Source: Fimbriiglobus ruber (GTDB lineage Bacteria > Planctomycetota > Planctomycetia > Gemmatales > Gemmataceae). Taken from it: a stretch of 64,000 bases of DNA. Under the pieces are notes generated by a model. That model ran no database searches and was not told where the DNA came from. It saw nothing but the letters and a program-made list of their open reading frames with translations. The DNA is taken from positions 992,001 through 1,056,000 of the forward strand of contig NZ_NIDE01000014.1 of NCBI RefSeq assembly GCF_002197845.1, given 5' to 3'. Positions 18,338 through 26,486 of this stretch are shown here, one piece after another (the stretch's first letter is position 1; each line of letters opens with the position of its first letter). Position numbers and translations under genes: made by a program.

Positions 18338-18553
18338 GAGGGTTGCGGTCCCCTTCCCGTAGGGCGCCTGTTCGCACACGGCGATCAACCGCTTCCCGTC
18401 CACCGGCCTGAGCGGAAAGCGGATCGGGCCCAGACCGCTGACGCTGAGGCCGGGAGACGCGCCGGGCAGATTGTCGCCGACGCAAAACTTCGCCGACCGA
18501 ATCGCGGTCGTGATCCCTTGGGACAGTTGTTGAACCAGTGTGAGTTGTTTCAC
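18338..18553 (-). pseudogene. 2OG-Fe(II) oxygenase, 5' part
   Basis: A GTG at 18553 begins MKQLTLVQQLSQGITTAIRS, then KFCVGDNLPGASPGLSVSGL and EQAPYGKGTATL. These are the N-terminal features of the oxygenase whose remainder is at 14727-16959. The frame continues into the IS end (RAAGTITSP). This fragment lacks the iron site and would be non-functional alone. No in-frame ATG is visible upstream. Confidence 0.78.
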
Positions 18554-18605
18554 GGCCCGCTCCAGGTGGATGACGTGCCTAATGTAACGAGAGCGCGGCG
18601 ACCCG

Positions 18606-19655
18606 TCACTCCCCCGGCACGTCCCACAGGCGCATGGTGCCGTCGTAGCTGCCCGAGAGAATGCGGCGGCCGTCGGGCGACAGCGCGACCGTGTTCGCCC
18701 AATTGACGTGGCCGCGGAACTCTTTCAGTATCCGGCCGCTGGCCACGTCCCACATCCGGACGCGGTGGTCCAGGCAGGCCGTGATGCACCGACGGTCGCC
18801 GGGGAGGACGACGATCCCGTTGACCGAATCGTCGTGCCCAACATACCGCCGCAGTTCCGCGCCGGTGTCCGCATCCCACAGGCGGGCGGTCTCGTCCCGG
18901 CTGCCGGAGAGGATGCGGCGGTCGCCGTCGAGAAACGCGAGGCTATAGACCACGTCGTCGTGGCCCACGATCTGCGTGAGTTCCTTGCCCGTGGCCGTCT
19001 CCCAGAGCCGGATGGTCCGGTCGTGTCCGCACGTCAGGAGACGGCTGCCGTCGGCCGAGACGACCACCTTCGTCACCTTGTCCGTGTGCCCGTCGTATCG
19101 ACGAATCTCGCGGCCCGTGTCGGTGTCCCACAAGCGCACGGTCCGGTCCCACGAAACCGAGACCAGGGCCCGGCCGTCCGGGAGGAACGCAATTCCCTTG
19201 ACCGCGTCCGTGTGCCCGTCGTACCGCCGGATTTCTTGACCCGTGTTCACGTTCCAGAGGCGGACCGAGTGGTCCCAGCTGCACGAAAGCAACGTGTCGC
19301 CGGCCGGGGAGAGGGCCAGCCCACTGACCGGGCCGGTGGGGGCGAGGAACCGCCGGAGTTCACGTCCGGTTTCCAGATCCCACTCGCGAATCGTGCCGTC
19401 CAACCCGCCGGAGTACCCGAGGCGGCCGTCCGCGCTGAACACCACCGCCAGCACCGGGCCGTCGTGCCCGTCGAACCGCCGGACTTCGGCCGGGTCGGGC
19501 CGGACGCGCCACCAGACCAGGCCGCCGCTCAGGAAGCCGAGGAGCAGCAAGACGCCGACCGCGATGGTTCGACCGCGCCGGCGGCCGGAGGCTGCGCCAG
19601 CTGACTGGAATGGGCTGGTCGGGTCGGGGTGTCGCGATCGGAGGCCGTCTATCAC
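18606..19655 (-). CDS. WD40-repeat protein with N-terminal membrane anchor
   Basis: The 349-residue protein has a basic N-terminus, one membrane helix (TIAVGVLLLLGFLSGGLVWW) and seven WD40 blades covering residues ~60-349. The blades are recognisable by repeated GHxxxV, SPDGRxLLS and DxTVRLWD signatures (for example VRLWDTDTGREIRRYDGH). They close a complete beta-propeller. The protein is anchored in the membrane with the propeller outside and serves as a binding platform of unknown partner. In planctomycetes such propellers are often attached to kinases or c-type proteins; here it stands alone. Confidence 0.85.
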   Translation of the reverse strand: MIDGLRSRHPDPTSPFQSAGAASGRRRGRTIAVGVLLLLGFLSGGLVWWRVRPDPAEVRRFDGHDGPVLAVVFSADGRLGYSGGLDGTIREWDLETGRELRRFLAPTGPVSGLALSPAGDTLLSCSWDHSVRLWNVNTGQEIRRYDGHTDAVKGIAFLPDGRALVSVSWDRTVRLWDTDTGREIRRYDGHTDKVTKVVVSADGSRLLTCGHDRTIRLWETATGKELTQIVGHDDVVYSLAFLDGDRRILSGSRDETARLWDADTGAELRRYVGHDDSVNGIVVLPGDRRCITACLDHRVRMWDVASGRILKEFRGHVNWANTVALSPDGRRILSGSYDGTMRLWDVPGE

Positions 19656-19706
19656 GCGCGAACCCTGTAGTCGGAAGCCGGTGGTCGGAAGTAGAACAAA
19701 GGGAAA

Positions 19707-19794
19707 GTTAAAAATTAAAAGTTAAAAGTTAAAAAACCGAAATCCACACATTGGGCTTGATTTCTTTTTTAATTTTTAACTTTTAATTTTTAAC
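19707..19794. repeat. AT-rich 30-bp inverted repeat between WD40 gene and ribH
   Basis: The arms 19707-19736 and 19765-19794 pair with one mismatch and are built of TTAAAA units, in strong contrast to the GC-rich surroundings. The stem lies in the region between the divergent WD40 and ribH genes, so it is not a normal terminator. It might be a promoter region or the trace of a small mobile element. Confidence 0.7.
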
Positions 19795-19831
19795 TACTCC
19801 TAAGACCCTCCACAGAAGTACCGGTCTTCCC

Positions 19832-20292
19832 ATGCTTTTTGAAGGCGACTTTTCCCCCCCCCCGGGCGGTTCGTACTCGTGGCGGCCCGGTTCAACGGGC
19901 TCGTCGTCGACCAACTCGCGGCCGGCGCGGTCGACGCCTTGCACCGGCACGGGGTCGGCGACGACCGGATCGATGTTGTCCGCGTGCCCGGAGCCTACGA
20001 GATTCCGCTCGTCGCCCGGCGGCTCGGGAAGTCCGGGAAGTACGCGGCCGTCCTCTGCCTGGGCTGCGTCATCCGCGGCGATACGGACCATTACGACTAT
20101 GTCGCCGGGGCGGCCGCCAACGGCATCGCCGGGGCCGCCCACGAGGCGGACGTCCCCGTGATCTTCGGCGTCCTCACCTGCGACACCCTCGAACAAGCCC
20201 TCCAGCGGGCGGGCGCGAAGGCCGGGAACAAGGGGTTTGAGGCGGCCGTCGCGGCGATCGAGATGGTTAATCTTTTGGCGAAGCTGTTGTAG
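19832..20292 (+). CDS. ribH: 6,7-dimethyl-8-ribityllumazine synthase, apparent frameshift near the start
   Basis: RibH condenses 5-amino-6-ribitylamino-uracil with 3,4-dihydroxybutanone phosphate in riboflavin synthesis. The family features are VAARFNGLVVDQL, VVRVPGAYEIPL, CLGCVIRGDTDHYDYV and the C-terminal NKGFEAAVAAIEMVNLL. The natural start is ATG 19832 (MLFEGDF, matching the usual N-terminus), but a C10 run at 19854-19863 leaves it one base out of frame with RFVLVAARFNG. Eleven Cs would give a normal protein of about 153 residues. Otherwise translation would have to begin at GTG 19879, losing the first strand. Because RibH is generally essential, a miscounted C-run is the likeliest cause. 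Confidence 0.9.
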
Positions 20293-20360
20293 GGCACGTT
20301 GTTGCGTGCTGCTACTTCCCGCGGGAAGTGACGGTACGCAGTTTTGCCGCAGGCGTCCTC

Positions 20361-20441
20361 AGAGCCTGTGAATCAAACCCCGTTTTTGCGACGTAAGTCC
20401 TTATTTTTCAACGAATCGGTGGGGTTTGATTCACTGGCTCT
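20361..20441. repeat. Inverted repeat between ribH and a DUF1559 gene
   Basis: The arms 20361-20381 and 20421-20441 (AGAGCC-T-GTGAATCAAACCCC and its complement) pair with one mismatch around a 39-nt loop. The repeat lies between convergent genes and could end transcription from both sides. Confidence 0.7.
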
Positions 20442-20445
20442 CAGT

Positions 20446-20544
20446 TGTGGGGGCACGTTTCCAACGTGCCCAAGGGGTGGTGTCTGGGCACGGGGGTATC
20501 TGGGCAACGGGGGTGTCTGGGCACGTTGGAAACGTGCCCCCACA
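20446..20544. repeat. Inverted repeat with the TGTGGGGGCACGT palindrome family
   Basis: The 26-nt arms 20446-20471 and 20519-20544 are perfect complements (TGTGGGGGCACGTT core). Each arm is itself close to palindromic, and the 47-nt centre has imperfect GTCTGGGCACGGGGG repeats. The same core forms the hairpin after mgtE at 1231-1261. Confidence 0.75.
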
Positions 20545-20611
20545 ACTTACCCAAAACGAGGGCGGGTGTCCGATCGGGCGCCCGCCCTCGTCGCGTAAAG
20601 ACCGGCGAGGG

Positions 20612-21471
20612 TCAGGGCACCATCGCGACTTCGCCGCCGGCCCGGGTGGCCAGCGTGAGCGTCGCCGGCTGGGCCGAGTACGGGACGAAGCGGACCGACC
20701 CGTCGCCGAACGCCCAGTTCCCGCCGCCCGCGTGGTTGCTGTAAAACATCGTGCTGGAGCAGTTGACGGCCACGTTCCCCGGCGAGTAGAGCCCGGGCAG
20801 GGTGCACCCGGGGTAGAACGACAGGTAATTCTGCGTCCCCAACAGGTCGTCGAAGTCGGAGAAGCTCCACCACCCGAAGGTGAGGTCGGCCGCCGGGGGC
20901 GCTCGCCGATCATCAGGGTGTAGCTCGTGCCGTCCGTGATGTCCAATATCCGGACTTTGAGACCGGGTTCGAAGATCCCGCCCTGGCCGGCTGCCACGGT
21001 CCCGTCCCCGTTGTACGTCGAGCCGGTCACGCCGGCGTACCAGGTCAGCCCCGCGGTCTCCGTCCCCTGGGTCGTTCCCCCTTTGCCGAGTAAGTCGCCG
21101 CGCGGGTCGGACGGGCAGAAGTACGTCGGCACGGCCGTCCCGATGTTGGCGTTGAAGTTCTGCTGGCAGGCGTTGTACAGCGGCGCCTGCTCGACGTACG
21201 GCAAGAGCTGGTACATCCACCCGCCGGCGCCGGTGAAAAGGGTCGGGGCTCCCGGGCTCCGGCCCGGCGGCAACGTGCCCTGGCTCGACTCGTAGGAGAG
21301 GCACCCGAGGGCGATCTGTTTCATGTTGTTTTGACACTTCGCCCGGCTGGCCGACTCGCGGACCTTTTGGACGGCCGGCAACACCAGGCCGATGAGGATC
21401 GCGATGATCGCGATCACCACCAACAACTCGATCAGGGTAAAGGCGCCGCGGCGGCGGACTGGCGTGGTCAC
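20612..21471 (-). CDS. DUF1559 protein with prepilin-type N-terminus (copy 2), frameshifted
   Basis: The start is ATG 21471 with [19 protein letters not shown], then QKVRESASRAKCQNNMKQIA. The body has YFCPSDPRGDL and ILDITDGTSYTLMIGERP. At the G5 run 20895-20899 the frame slips by one. The correct continuation is PPAADLTFGWWSFSDF, then NHAGGGNWAFGDGSVRFVPY and TRAGGEVAMVP, ending at 20612. One extra base would make a normal ~285-residue DUF1559 protein. Like the other copies it should be an exported pseudopilin-like protein of unknown role. A TGTCACA-type promoter motif lies ~105 bp upstream. Confidence 0.85.
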
Positions 21472-21554
21472 GTTCGCACCTTGAAAGTCGGTAGGAGGAA
21501 AGACAGGACGGTCGGGGTCGTGCCCGCCGTCCGGAGTGCCTGTCAGGTTCGTTG

Positions 21555-21580
21555 CGAGGATAATCGCGAAGGGTGTGACA
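21555..21580 (-). promoter_or_regulatory. Candidate ECF-type promoter upstream of DUF1559 copy 2
   Basis: On the minus strand TGTCACA is followed 15 nt later by CTCG. The same pair with the same spacing and shared internal bases (ACCCKTCGCGAT) occurs at 22024-22049 before the next minus-strand gene. It resembles the TGTCACA/CGTC consensus reported for ECF41-type sigma factors. Confidence 0.45.
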
Positions 21581-21705
21581 GCTTTTTTTGGAGACGTCTC
21601 GCCCGACGCGACAGAAAAGCGGGGTGCGGCTCGCGGAGTACGTGCGTCCGCTTGGAAGGCACGGCGCCGGGCACGAATGACGTGACCGGCACCGGTGCGA
21701 CGATT

Positions 21706-21900
21706 CTAGATTTTCCTTTGGGGCAACCGCGCCAGTGGGGTCGCGGGTTCCCCCTGGCGTTTGATGTCTTGGACCCGGGGCGCCTGGGGCGCTGGCGGCA
21801 CCGGTGCGTCGGCCTTCTTGGCGGCGTCCCGGCCGCAACCAACCGCGACCGCCAAATAAGCCGCCACCACCACCCCGCACGTCCAGCGTGCCGTCTTCAT
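21706..21900 (-). CDS. Short lipoprotein
   Basis: The 64-residue protein starts MKTARWTCGVVVAAYLAVAVGC, a lipoprotein signal peptide with lipobox AVGC. Only a short Pro/Ala/Arg-rich tail follows (DAPVPPAPQAPRVQ). It is on the same strand as, and upstream of, DUF1559 copy 2. A second copy of the TGTCACA-N15-CTCG motif stands ~125 bp before it. The shared promoter motif supports the gene being real. No function can be assigned. Confidence 0.6.
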   Translation of the reverse strand: MKTARWTCGVVVAAYLAVAVGCGRDAAKKADAPVPPAPQAPRVQDIKRQGEPATPLARLPQRKI

Positions 21901-22215
21901 GATCGTTCCCCTCTCACATCGCCTGCTCGAAAAAGTCGGGCCCACGAGCGACTTCCCGTGACCCGGGGGGCAGACGCGCTCGGCCGTGGTCGTGACATCA
22001 CGCGACGAGCCGCTGGCCGGATACGAGAGATATCGCGACGGGTGTGACAACAATTTTTCGAGAACGAATCCGCCGGCCCGGTTGTGGTCGGCGGCGCGAC
22101 GCAAGATGTGATGAGAGGACGAGGTTCGAATTCAAAATGTGGAAGGTGGCACCGGCTCGTGGGCCGGCGCGAAAAGTGTACGGGCTCGGTTCGTTGACGC
22201 AACCGCACCGGGCCG
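21901..22215. other. Intergenic region with a promoter-like motif
   Basis: The only feature recognised in this stretch is the TGTCACA-type motif at 22024-22049. No ORF here has family features. Confidence 0.4.
22024..22049 (-). promoter_or_regulatory. Candidate ECF-type promoter upstream of the short lipoprotein
   Basis: Minus-strand TGTCACA-N15-CTCG, matching the motif at 21555-21580 in sequence and spacing and preceded by an A/T-rich stretch as there. It is about 125-150 bp before the ATG at 21900. Confidence 0.45.
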
Positions 22216-22679
22216 TCACGGGATCTTCGGCCCGGTCAGGTCGGCGTCGAAAACCATGTTCTTCTCGACCGTAAGCGACAGCCCGGACGTGTCGATGGAC
22301 GCGTATTTGTAGGGTGTCAAAAACGGCGGGTGCGGCGACGACGGGGGGGCGACGGGGGCGGCGGATGCCCCTTTCGCGGCGGGGACGGGAATGACCGGCC
22401 CTTTTGGGCGTCCGGGTTCGGATAATAAACCGCTACCCGAATCGGGCCGGTCGGAACCCTGGCGGCCCGGTACCCGCCGTCCGAGCCGATGGCGGCCTGG
22501 ATCTGGGTGCCTTTCGAGTCGACGAACACGATCCGGCCGTTGGGCCTGGCGAGGGCGCTCCCGTTGTACGTCACCCGCCCGGTGATTTCGACTTCAGACT
22601 CGCCCAGACATCCGCCCGCGCCGCCCGCGAGGGCGGCGCAGGCGAGTCCGAACAACGTTCGGGTCACAGCACGGCGCAT
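22216..22679 (-). pseudogene. Lipoprotein of the DUF1559-linked type, single-base frameshift
   Basis: The start MRRAVTRTLFGLACAALAGG and a lipobox GAGGC are followed by EVEITGRVTYNGSALARP and VAVYYPNPDAQKG. At about 22399-22401 (a C3 run on the plus strand) the frame slips by one base. The intact C-terminus is in the next frame: PFLTPYKYASIDTSG, then LSLTVEKN and VFDADLTGPKIP, ending at 22216. This tail matches that of the intact paralogue at 24234-24674 (VFDTDLTGPKIP), which proves the frame change. The corrected protein is ~155 residues with a transthyretin-like beta domain. It lies 27 bp after DUF1559 copy 3 and is probably co-transcribed with it. Confidence 0.82.
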
Positions 22680-22706
22680 GGGCGGTCGCCTCGGGTGGTG
22701 ACGGGG

Positions 22707-23612
22707 TCAGGGGGCGGTGAAGACTTCGCCGCCGGCCCGCGTGCCCAGCTGGGGGAGGACGGAGTCCGCGGAGTACGGTAAGAAGTGGACGGACCCGTCG
22801 GAATACAGGAAGTTTGCCCCACCCGTGTGGAAACTCCACCAGTGGGGCGCGTCGGCCTGGTTGGTCGGGTTCCCGGGCCGCAGGCCGACGTTGGTGGCGG
22901 CGGCCCCGAAACTACTCGTGAGCGCCACGTCGCGGGTTCCCAGCACGCAGTCGCCGTCGCCCGCCCCGGTCCCGTACGCCCCCGGCCACCAACCCCAGTT
23001 GAGGTCGGCACTCGCCGGCCGCTCGCCCACGAGGAGGGTGTTGGACGTCCCGTCGGTGATGTCCGCCATGCGGACGCGCGAGTCCGAATACAGAATCCCG
23101 TCGGCCGAGATCGGGTTGTTGCTGGACGTGCCCGCACAGCCCAGGTACGAGAACAGGGACACCGGCGTATTCGTCCCGGCCGCCGCCGCACTCACGGTCG
23201 TGGGCAGGGTGTTCGACGGGCAGATGTACATGGGCATCTGGAACGCGACGGACGGGTTGGCGGCGTACCACGGGTATCCGGGGTTGGCCTGCAGCCACGT
23301 GGTCGTCTGGTTCCACAAACTCGCCTGTTCGAGGTACGGCAGTATCGCGACGCCCCACGTGGTGTATTGCAGGTAGCCGTCGGTCGAGGACGAGTAGTGG
23401 CCGGACGGGAATTTCAGGTACGTGTCGTGGTACGCGTGGAGGGCCAGGCCGATTTGCTTGAGGTTGTTCGTACACTTGGCCCGGGCGGCTGCCTCGCGGA
23501 CCTTCTGGACCGCGGGCAGGAGGAGCCCGATCAGAATGGCGATGATCGCGATCACCACCAACAACTCGATGAGAGTGAACCCCGCCCGCCGCCGTGGGAT
23601 GCGCTCGGCCAT
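22707..23612 (-). CDS. DUF1559 protein with prepilin-type N-terminus (copy 3)
   Basis: The 301-residue protein starts at ATG 23612, with GGAG eight bases before it, and reads [18 protein letters not shown] with the prepilin cleavage site after Gly11. The helix leads into [20 protein letters not shown] and [18 protein letters not shown]. Later come [41 protein letters not shown] and a closing [11 protein letters not shown]. It is closely related to copy 4 (24708-25595), pointing to duplication of the whole DUF1559-lipoprotein cassette. The lipoprotein gene follows 27 bp downstream. The products should be surface-exposed or pilus-like, with unknown function. Confidence 0.9.
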   Translation of the reverse strand: MAERIPRRRAGFTLIELLVVIAIIAILIGLLLPAVQKVREAAARAKCTNNLKQIGLALHAYHDTYLKFPSGHYSSSTDGYLQYTTWGVAILPYLEQASLWNQTTTWLQANPGYPWYAANPSVAFQMPMYICPSNTLPTTVSAAAAGTNTPVSLFSYLGCAGTSSNNPISADGILYSDSRVRMADITDGTSNTLLVGERPASADLNWGWWPGAYGTGAGDGDCVLGTRDVALTSSFGAAATNVGLRPGNPTNQADAPHWWSFHTGGANFLYSDGSVHFLPYSADSVLPQLGTRAGGEVFTAP

Positions 23613-23680
23613 GAAGGGATCTCCGGTACGTGAACCGTGTAAAAAATCAGCAAACTGAGAGGAGATGATCAGATCCGTCA

Positions 23681-23723
23681 CCGACAACATACATTCAAAA
23701 CGAGAGGCCGCGCAGATAATATT
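23681..23723 (-). promoter_or_regulatory. Conserved upstream element of DUF1559 copy 3
   Basis: The plus-strand stretch CCGACAACATACATTCAAAA, followed by CGCGCAGATAATATTC, recurs with few changes at 25663-25705 at a similar distance before DUF1559 copy 4. Its conservation in otherwise diverged upstream DNA suggests a promoter or operator. Confidence 0.45.
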
Positions 23724-24233
23724 CGTACGAATTAATATATCACTACTGTTGTAATTTGCCGTTATTTTATATTTATTATAGTAATATTTTATTTATCTGA
23801 AATCAATTATGAGTAAGCTGTGACTTGTCTTTTATTCGGGGCGACCTCTTCCTCCGAGAATGCCCGCAGTCACCCGAGAACTTGCTCGAAGGGTGACAAA
23901 CGCACCTTTGCCCAAGACACTTCCCGAACAACGCACTTCGTATTGCGAGAGAGCGAAAAGTTTCCTCCGCGCCGCGTTTTGCGAGTCGTGGCGAGGGGGA
24001 AAAGCGACTGTAGTCAAGCAATCCCGATACCTGCGGCCGTCTCGGTATCGCGCTTCCATGAAAACTGCCCGAAATCCGAAGGGTTTTCGTGGCAGTTTTC
24101 CTATTTCGCCGTCACTTCCCCCCGAATTTCCCGCCCTTTCTGCCAACAGCGGCAGCATTTCTGAACGCGCCGTGGTCGCGTCGGTGGCGAGACCGCGGCC
24201 GCGCGGGCGGCTTCCGACCCGGTACTTCGGCCG
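23724..24233. other. Gene-free stretch with AT-rich segment
   Basis: Bases ~23724-23815 are very AT-rich for this genome (ATTAATATATC, TTTATATTTATTATAG), consistent with promoter DNA or an insertion scar. The rest is ordinary. A TGTCACC-like motif related to the 21555 promoter motif is on the minus strand near 23870-23899. No ORF here shows family features. Confidence 0.4.
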
Positions 24234-24674
24234 TCACGGGATCTTCGGCCCGGTCAGGTCGGTGTCGAAGACCGTGCCCTTGCCGACCGTGACCGAAAAC
24301 CCCGACGTGTCCGCCGACGCGTACTTGGCGGGGGTCAGGAACGGCGTGGCCGCCGCCGCCGGCGGTGGTTCGCCCGGCTTGGGCTTGGTCAACTTGTCCC
24401 GCTTGGCTTTCGGATTCGGGTAGTAGACGGCCACTTTATTCGGTCCGCCCGTCACCCCGAGCGCGCGGTACGAGCCGTCCGGCCCGATCCCGGCTACGAC
24501 CTGATCGCCGGCCGGCCCGATGAACACGATCTGGCCTTCCGGTTTGTCCAGCGGGACGCCGTTGTAGCTGACCCGCCCGGTCACGTCGTGAGAGCCCGGC
24601 CCGCACCCGCCCGCGCCGACGGCGAGGGCGGCGAAGGCGAGTCCGAGAATGCGTCGGAACACCGTGCGGTACAT
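24234..24674 (-). CDS. Lipoprotein of the DUF1559-linked type
   Basis: The 146-residue protein has a lipoprotein signal (ILGLAFAALAVGAGGC) and a small beta-sandwich domain: SHDVTGRVSYNGVPLDKPEG, QIVFIGPAGDQVVAGI, SYRALGVTGGPNKVAVYYPN. The C-terminal block TPAKYASADTSGFSVTV plus VFDTDLTGPKIP is shared with the frameshifted paralogue at 22216-22679. A Lys/Pro-rich linker lies between. It is probably anchored to the outer membrane. The gene begins 33 bp after the stop of DUF1559 copy 4 and is likely co-transcribed. The role is unknown, but the pairing suggests an assembly or anchoring partner. Confidence 0.8.
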   Translation of the reverse strand: MYRTVFRRILGLAFAALAVGAGGCGPGSHDVTGRVSYNGVPLDKPEGQIVFIGPAGDQVVAGIGPDGSYRALGVTGGPNKVAVYYPNPKAKRDKLTKPKPGEPPPAAAATPFLTPAKYASADTSGFSVTVGKGTVFDTDLTGPKIP

Positions 24675-24707
24675 GTGCGGGAGTCTCCGCAGTCGGGACG
24701 AACGGGG

Positions 24708-25595
24708 TCAGGGGGTGGTAAAGACTTCGCCCTTGTTCCGCGTACACATCTGGGGGAAGACGCTGTTGGCCGAGTACGCCAGGAAATGAACCGACCCGTC
24801 GGCGTACAGGAAGTTGGCCCCGCCCGTGTGAAAGCTCCAGAAGTGGGCCCCGTCGATCTCGGCCGTGCCGTTCGGTTGCTTGGGGGAAAGGAAGCCCACG
24901 TTCGTGGCCACGTCCTTCATATTCAGGGCCACTGACACGTCGGTCGACCCGAGGACGGTGTCTCCGTCCCCGGCCCCCCACCCGTACGGCGAGAACCCCC
25001 ACCCGACGAACCCGTCCCCGGTGGCCGGCCGCTCGCCGACGGCGATCGTGTTCGAGGTGCCGTCGGTGACGTCGGTGAACCGGACCTTGGACCCCGCGTA
25101 GAGCATGCCATCGCCCGAGATCGGGGTGTTGCTGGACGTCCCGCTGCACCCCTGGTACGAGGTGAGTTCGTAGTTGACGCCGCCGGAGTTGATCACCGTC
25201 GGCCGGGGGTTCGACGGGCAGATGTAGGTCGACATCACGAACCCGGCGGCCGGGTACGAGTTGGTGTCACCCGAGTTCAGGGTCAGGTAGGCGACGCATT
25301 GGTTCCACAGGGGAGCCTGTTCGAGGTTCGGCAGCAGTTGGAGCTGCCAGCCGGTGCTCTGGAACGTCCCGGACAAGTAGAAGCCGGACGGGAAATTCGA
25401 GTAGGAGTCGTGGTAGGCGTGGAGGGCCAGGCCGATCTGTTTGAGGTTGTTCGTGCATTTCGTCCGGGCGGCTGCCTCGCGGACCTTCTGGACCGCCGGC
25501 AAGAGGAGCCCGATCAGGATGGCAATAATCGCGATGACGACCAACAACTCGATGAGGGTAAACCCCACCCGTTTCCGGGGGCCGCACAGCTGCAT
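24708..25595 (-). CDS. DUF1559 protein with prepilin-type N-terminus (copy 4)
   Basis: The 295-residue protein begins at ATG 25595 ([18 protein letters not shown]), with the prepilin cleavage site after Gly11. It has [80 protein letters not shown] and [11 protein letters not shown]. It is the closest relative of copy 3 in this window. It leads a two-gene unit with the lipoprotein at 24234-24674. Upstream it shares an element with copy 3. Confidence 0.9.
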   Translation of the reverse strand: MQLCGPRKRVGFTLIELLVVIAIIAILIGLLLPAVQKVREAAARTKCTNNLKQIGLALHAYHDSYSNFPSGFYLSGTFQSTGWQLQLLPNLEQAPLWNQCVAYLTLNSGDTNSYPAAGFVMSTYICPSNPRPTVINSGGVNYELTSYQGCSGTSSNTPISGDGMLYAGSKVRFTDVTDGTSNTIAVGERPATGDGFVGWGFSPYGWGAGDGDTVLGSTDVSVALNMKDVATNVGFLSPKQPNGTAEIDGAHFWSFHTGGANFLYADGSVHFLAYSANSVFPQMCTRNKGEVFTTP

Positions 25596-25662
25596 GAAAC
25601 AATCTCCGCCAAATTTACGGCCTGAAAAATCAACCAGTTCGGAGAGGAATAAACCCCGACAT

Positions 25663-25705
25663 CCGACAACATACACTCAAATCGAACGCGCAAGAGGATA
25701 ATACT
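25663..25705 (-). promoter_or_regulatory. Conserved upstream element of DUF1559 copy 4
   Basis: The plus-strand stretch CCGACAACATACACTCAAAT, followed by CGCGCAAGAGGATAATACTTG, matches 23681-23723 before copy 3. The distance to the start codon (~70 bp) is also alike. Confidence 0.45.
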
Positions 25706-26486
25706 TGAACAAATGAAAAGGCAACCCGCCGCGAGCCTCAATTTTCATTGCCCGTCTATGCGACCGATCAGCACGCCGCGGCTGTCGGACGGAAATCCGC
25801 GAAAAACCGGAGCCGGGCCGCTCCTGGCAATCAACCCTCCCCACTCCTTTGCGGGTACGGAGGGGGACAGTCCGTCGCGCGAGAACATTTACGACGCCCG
25901 ACGCCCCAAGACCGGCCGGGAGCGATTTCATGAACGAGCCGCTTCGCACCGCGGCTGAGCGATCAGTTTCTTTCTGATCGCAATTTGCGAGTCGCGAGCG
26001 AAGAACTTCGCCTAGCAACCTCAATACCCAAGACCGTATCGGTTCGATTTTTTAGAAAAATCGCCCGACATGCAAGTGATTTTGAATCATTTTTTATGCT
26101 TTCTTTCGGCCTCTTATTAATGAAAGCGAGGCTTTCCTGCCAACAGGCGCGTCATTCCCACGGCCGCACTGGTCGCACCACTGGCGGATACACGGCGGCA
26201 GCGTTGGCTGACCGTGTACTCCTCCGGTCCGATCGATTTGCTCCGGACGAGAAATCAACTGTGCGATCAATATCCACTTGCGTGGCAGGAAGTTCCGCAC
26301 GAGTATCCCGACCCGCGCGGGTATTGGGCCGTCAGGTTCTCATCGGGTGATCGGGGGGCGGCCGGAGGCGATCAGAGCGGAAACGCACTTCACCTTGTCC
26401 CGCCGCGGGCGAAAGCGATAGCATAGGCGGTTGCTGCGCAACGCCCGGGCCGCCCTCTCAGTCCCGGGAAGGATCTCCTACTGACG
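25706..26486. other. Long intergenic region without a recognised gene
   Basis: This ~780-bp stretch lies between a divergent DUF1559 unit and the helicase gene. A small palindrome (GCGATCAGTTTCTTTCTGATCGC) is at about 25958-25980 and a short one (GATTTTTTAGAAAAATC) at about 26047-26063. No ORF has domain motifs. It must hold the helicase promoter. Confidence 0.4.

Noticed and set aside
23832-24158. Open frame of ~108 codons in the gap upstream of DUF1559 copy 3
   Set aside because: It has no ribosome site, no domain features and a composition typical of random frames.
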